This document shows, one piece after another, positions 4,563 to 7,378 of a DNA stretch of 7,378 nucleotides. Position numbers and translations under genes: made by a program. Source of the DNA: Nonlabens sp. GTDB lineage: Bacteria; Bacteroidota; Bacteroidia; Flavobacteriales; Flavobacteriaceae. Every line of letters starts with the position of its first letter. The stretch's first letter is position 1. The stretch lies in contig JANQTO010000064.1 of assembly GCA_030731685.1 (NCBI GenBank), forward strand, positions 1 to 7,378. Direction: 5' to 3'. Under the pieces are notes generated by a model, which worked only from the letters and a program-made list of their open reading frames with translations, was not told where the DNA came from and did not search any database.

Positions 4563-7178
4563 ATGAAGAAACTAAACTTTAAATGGGGTTTGCTAATAAT
4601 CCTGTTCTTAACAGCAACATTTGCAATTGCGCAAAGCAATATATCAGGAGTTATTACTGACTCTAGTGGAGAGACTGTTATTGGCGTTAACGTACTTTTG
4701 CAGGGAACGTCTAAAGGCGCTATTTCAGATATTGACGGTAAGTACACTATCCAAAATGTGGAAAATGGTGACTATACAGTATCGGTGGTTTCTATGGGGT
4801 ATAAAAAAATCACACAAAAAATTAAAGTCAACAACGCGCCGCTGGTACTTAATTTTACCGTTCAAGTTGACGATGAATCATTAGATGCCATTATTGTAAC
4901 TGGAGTTACAAATCCTAAGGCAAAAATTGAGTCCAGCGTTTCTGTAACGACCTTAGCAACAGAGTCTATTGTACAGTCTGCTCCCAGAACGACTGCCGAA
5001 ATATTCAGAACAATTCCGGGTATACGTTCTGAATCTTCTGGAGGTGAAGGTAACTCTAACATATCTGTAAGAGGTGTGCCTATTTCTTCAGGTGGTTCAA
5101 AATATGTCCAAATTCAAGAGGACGGTTTACCAGTGTTGTTATATGGTGATATATCGTTTGCAACAGCTGATATCTTTACGAGATTTGATGCTAACGTTTC
5201 AAGGATAGAAGCAATAAGAGGTGGGTCTGCGTCTACGCAAACTTCTAATGCTCCTGGTGGTATCATAAACATTATATCTAAAACAGGTAAGGCCGAGGGC
5301 GGTATGATAGGTACAACGTTCGGAGCTAATTATGACTCTTTTAGAACAGACTTTTCTTATGGTACTGAAATTGCAGACAAGCTTTACTTGCATGCAGGTG
5401 GGTTTTACCGTGCTGGTGAAGGAATACGAGATGCAGATTTTACAGCAAATAATGGTGGGCAATTCAAATTGAGTTTAATGAAGGAATTTGAAAAGGGCTC
5501 TGTACGGGTTTATGGTAAGTATCTTAATGATAGAGCTATAGCTTATTTGCCGGCACCTATTCAGGTTTCTGGAACAAACGCAAACCCGACCTGGCAAAAC
5601 GCACCTAATTTTGATGCAACTACAGGTTCACTACACACACCTAATTTGTTACAAACATTGCGTTTGGGCCCAGATGGAGAGCCATCTAGAGGAAATGTAG
5701 CAGATGGTATGAACCCTGTATCTACTTCTATAGGTATTTCAGCAAATTTTGATTTAGGAAACGATTGGAAAGTTTCTAACAATGGTAGGTACTCTGCAAA
5801 TAATGGAGCCTTTATTTCACCATTTCCATCACAGGTGGCAACGGGAGCAGATATTGCAAATTCCTTTGGAGCTGGGTCAACATTACAGTTTACAGACGGC
5901 ACGACTGTATCAGACAATAGTCTGGTAGCTCGCATACACATGTTTGACGTAGAATTACAAAATTTTAATAACTTCATGAATGACCTAAAACTGTCAAAAT
6001 CTTATGACAAATTAGATCTTACACTAGGTTATTTCAAATCTATTCAAAATATTTCCATGAACTGGAGCTGGAACTCCTACCTACAAGAAGTACAGGGTCA
6101 AAACGCGCGGCTAATAAATGTTTTTGATGCATCAGGTGGAGCATTAAGTGAAAACGGATTATACGCATACGGCACTCCTTTTTGGGGCAACTTAGCTAGA
6201 AATTATGATACACAGTACAACGTGTCGGCACCATATTTAAATGTTGCTCTAGAAGCGTCAGATAAATTTAATATAGATGCAAGTCTTAGATATGATAGTG
6301 GCAAAGTAGACGGTACATTTACTGGTGGTTCTGAATCTACCATAGACATTAACAATGACGGTTTTATATCTGCGCCTGAGCAAAATGTATTTAGTGTAAA
6401 CAACGCTGCGCCTACCACCGTAAATTATGACTATAATTATGTTTCATACTCGCTGGGGCTTAACTATAAATTACAGGATAGACAAGCTGTATTTGCAAGA
6501 TATAGTAGAGGTGCAGCTGCAAAAGCAGATCGTATTTTATTCTCTGGCTTAGATTATCAGAATTCAGACAGAATAAATGCACTAGATTTCCTAAATCAGG
6601 CTGAAATAGGGTATAAGCAAGGTTTCAATAATGGTACTTTATATATTACAGGTTTTTACTCATCCACTACGGAGCAAGCAGGATTTGAGGCAACAAACCC
6701 TGACTTAATTATCGATAATGATTATAAATCTTTTGGTTTTGAGATTGAAGGTTCATATAGAATGGATGATTTTACAGTGCGCGGGGCATTAACTTATACA
6801 AACGCAACGCTGGAGTCTGGTGATAATGAAGGAAACGCACCTAGAAGACAACCAGATTTTATCTATAATGTAATCCCTTCATACAATTTTGGTGCTGAAA
6901 AGCAGAACTCTGTAGGTCTTAGTTTCATAGGGCAAACAAAAGCATATGCTCAGGATACAAATGAATTGATTATGCCTGGATTTGTTATTGTAAATAGTTT
7001 TATCAACGTAGGTATCACAAATGATTTAAATCTAAACCTATCTGCAAACAACCTTTTTGATACATTAGGTATTACAGAATCTGAGGAAGGTTCCATTGTA
7101 GAAGGTCAGAATAATTTCTTAAGAGCTAGAGCTCTTCCAGGAAGGTCTGTCACCATGGGGCTGCAATACAGCTTCTAG
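4563..7178 (+). CDS. TonB-dependent outer-membrane receptor with CarboxypepD_reg-like domain
   Basis: This 871-residue outer-membrane active transporter is energised by TonB-ExbB-ExbD. Residues 1-24 form a signal peptide (KK, hydrophobic core, then AIAQ before SNISG). Residues 26-102 are a CarboxypepD_reg-like beta domain (SGVITDSSGETVIGVNVLLQG, then GxYTIQNVENGDYTVSVVSMGY). A LDAIIVTG segment at 107-114 occupies the place of the TonB-contact region, and the plug spans about 115-242 (AEIFRTIPGIR, ISVRGVP, VSRIEAIRGGSAS, APGGIINIISK). The remainder is the beta barrel, ending in the outer-membrane aromatic signature LQYSF. The stretch AVFARYSRGAAAKADRILF (642-660) is a strand and loop I recall from related receptors. 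An EF-hand loop lies at 595-606. No SusD-type partner follows directly, so it is probably not a classical SusC. Divergence from a LacI regulator suggests a carbohydrate-related ligand, but none can be named. Confidence 0.92.
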   Translation: MKKLNFKWGLLIILFLTATFAIAQSNISGVITDSSGETVIGVNVLLQGTSKGAISDIDGKYTIQNVENGDYTVSVVSMGYKKITQKIKVNNAPLVLNFTVQVDDESLDAIIVTGVTNPKAKIESSVSVTTLATESIVQSAPRTTAEIFRTIPGIRSESSGGEGNSNISVRGVPISSGGSKYVQIQEDGLPVLLYGDISFATADIFTRFDANVSRIEAIRGGSASTQTSNAPGGIINIISKTGKAEGGMIGTTFGANYDSFRTDFSYGTEIADKLYLHAGGFYRAGEGIRDADFTANNGGQFKLSLMKEFEKGSVRVYGKYLNDRAIAYLPAPIQVSGTNANPTWQNAPNFDATTGSLHTPNLLQTLRLGPDGEPSRGNVADGMNPVSTSIGISANFDLGNDWKVSNNGRYSANNGAFISPFPSQVATGADIANSFGAGSTLQFTDGTTVSDNSLVARIHMFDVELQNFNNFMNDLKLSKSYDKLDLTLGYFKSIQNISMNWSWNSYLQEVQGQNARLINVFDASGGALSENGLYAYGTPFWGNLARNYDTQYNVSAPYLNVALEASDKFNIDASLRYDSGKVDGTFTGGSESTIDINNDGFISAPEQNVFSVNNAAPTTVNYDYNYVSYSLGLNYKLQDRQAVFARYSRGAAAKADRILFSGLDYQNSDRINALDFLNQAEIGYKQGFNNGTLYITGFYSSTTEQAGFEATNPDLIIDNDYKSFGFEIEGSYRMDDFTVRGALTYTNATLESGDNEGNAPRRQPDFIYNVIPSYNFGAEKQNSVGLSFIGQTKAYAQDTNELIMPGFVIVNSFINVGITNDLNLNLSANNLFDTLGITESEEGSIVEGQNNFLRARALPGRSVTMGLQYSF
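6345..6380 (+). other. EF-hand-type calcium-binding loop within the receptor
   Basis: Residues 595-606, DINNDGFISAPE, satisfy every position of the canonical 12-residue EF-hand loop: D at 1, N at 3, D at 5, G at 6, a hydrophobic I at 8, S at 9 and E at 12. It lies between two barrel-strand-like stretches (about 569-578 and 622-636), in what is predicted to be a surface loop. Calcium binding is inferred from the motif. The flanking helices of a full EF-hand are not evident, so it resembles isolated, dockerin-like loops. Confidence 0.7.
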
Positions 7179-7216
7179 AATTAAGGATTTTTAAAGTAAC
7201 GGGACTGGTTATTATT

Positions 7217-7234
7217 TCGCTTTCGCGAAAGCGA
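7217..7234. repeat. Intergenic palindrome, copy 3 (18 bp perfect)
   Basis: TCGCTTTCGCGAAAGCGA is the same palindrome as at 3314-3333 without its outermost base on each side. It lies 39 bases after the receptor stop, again outside coding sequence and near a gene 3' end. Confidence 0.9.
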
Positions 7235-7275
7235 TTCATCAACCCAATACCAAACGATAAGAATGAAAGTTAAGT

Positions 7276-7283
7276 TAGTTTTG
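7276..7283 (+). promoter_or_regulatory. Candidate -7 promoter element after the receptor gene
   Basis: TAGTTTTG fits TAnnTTTG exactly and would place a transcription start near 7290, immediately before the long hairpin and about 70 bases before the possible ATG at 7361. No TTG is visible at the -33 distance, so support is limited. Confidence 0.3.
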
Positions 7284-7293
7284 TGTTTAGTTT

Positions 7294-7340
7294 AATAACG
7301 GAGCTAGTGTTAGTAATATAATGCTAGCTCTATTATTTTA
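7294..7340 (+). terminator. Long hairpin, possible terminator or leader structure
   Basis: Bases 7301-7312 pair with 7319-7330: seven Watson-Crick pairs (GAGCTAG with CTAGCTC), two G-U pairs and three more A-U pairs, closing a six-base loop. After a G-U pair and one mismatch, AATAA (7294-7298) can also pair with TTATT (7333-7337). The right side is U-rich (TATTATTTTA). It could end the receptor transcript. Because a candidate promoter lies just upstream and an ATG lies 20 bases downstream, it could instead be a leader hairpin or attenuator. Confidence 0.5.
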
Positions 7341-7360
7341 ACCCGAATAGAGTTTAACTT

Positions 7361-7378
7361 ATGAAGGTACAGAAATAC
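7361..7378 (+). CDS. Possible start of the next gene (partial, six codons)
   Basis: An ATG followed by AAG GTA CAG AAA TAC (MKVQKY) runs open to the window edge. A lysine-bearing start after an AT-rich leader fits an exported protein or many others; six codons allow no family call. It lies 182 bases after the receptor stop and in the same direction, so it could belong to the same uptake locus. The gap is long and holds a possible terminator, so it is probably not tightly co-transcribed. Confidence 0.3.

Noticed and set aside
5561..5977. Open reading frame of 138 codons on the minus strand inside the receptor gene
   Set aside because: It lies antisense to a well-supported receptor coding region and its translation shows no recognisable domain. 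The other antisense or shifted frames within ruvB, P450, the regulator and the receptor were dismissed for the same reason.
211..7234. The three palindromes as a CRISPR array or transposon ends
   Set aside because: They are 3-4 kb apart with ordinary genes between them. They show no regular spacers, no target-site duplications, and no transposase or cas gene in the window.

Overview
The window looks like chromosomal DNA from a marine flavobacterium (Bacteroidota, Flavobacteriaceae type). The evidence is the AT-rich sequence without Shine-Dalgarno motifs, TAnnTTTG-type promoter elements, RuvB with the MNENLDP N-terminus I associate with flavobacteria, a cytochrome oxidase subunit I tail upstream of ruvB, and an outer-membrane TonB receptor with the Bacteroidota CarboxypepD_reg-like N-terminal domain. 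No mobile element, CRISPR array, rRNA or tRNA was seen.

Left part (1-3291): the C-terminal 49 codons of a probable cytochrome c oxidase subunit I end in a strong bidirectional hairpin terminator. A peroxiredoxin-like CxxC protein converges on it from the minus strand. Divergent from that gene, ruvB (Holliday-junction helicase motor) is followed by a complete cytochrome P450. The two overlap by four bases (ATGA) and are probably translationally coupled.

Right part (3292-7378): a LacI-family regulator (minus strand) and an 871-residue TonB-dependent receptor (plus strand) diverge from a 166-bp control region. This region holds two near-identical CpG-centred palindromes, exactly 21 bp centre to centre. 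Their placement suggests that the regulator represses its own gene and acts from an upstream position, possibly as an activator, on the receptor. The receptor probably imports a sugar-derived ligand, but the substrate cannot be read from the sequence. It carries a perfect canonical EF-hand calcium-binding loop in a predicted surface loop. After it come a palindrome, a candidate promoter, a long hairpin and what may be the first six codons of another gene at the window edge.

A 20-bp palindrome, TTCGCTTTCGCGAAAGCGAA, or a close variant occurs three times, always between genes and near gene 3' ends. It is the main structure that ordinary gene annotation does not explain. No stretch longer than 300 bases lacks a gene. 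The best candidates for something new are the tandem-operator switch, the EF-hand in the receptor, and the intergenic palindrome family. I see no clearly novel multi-gene system.
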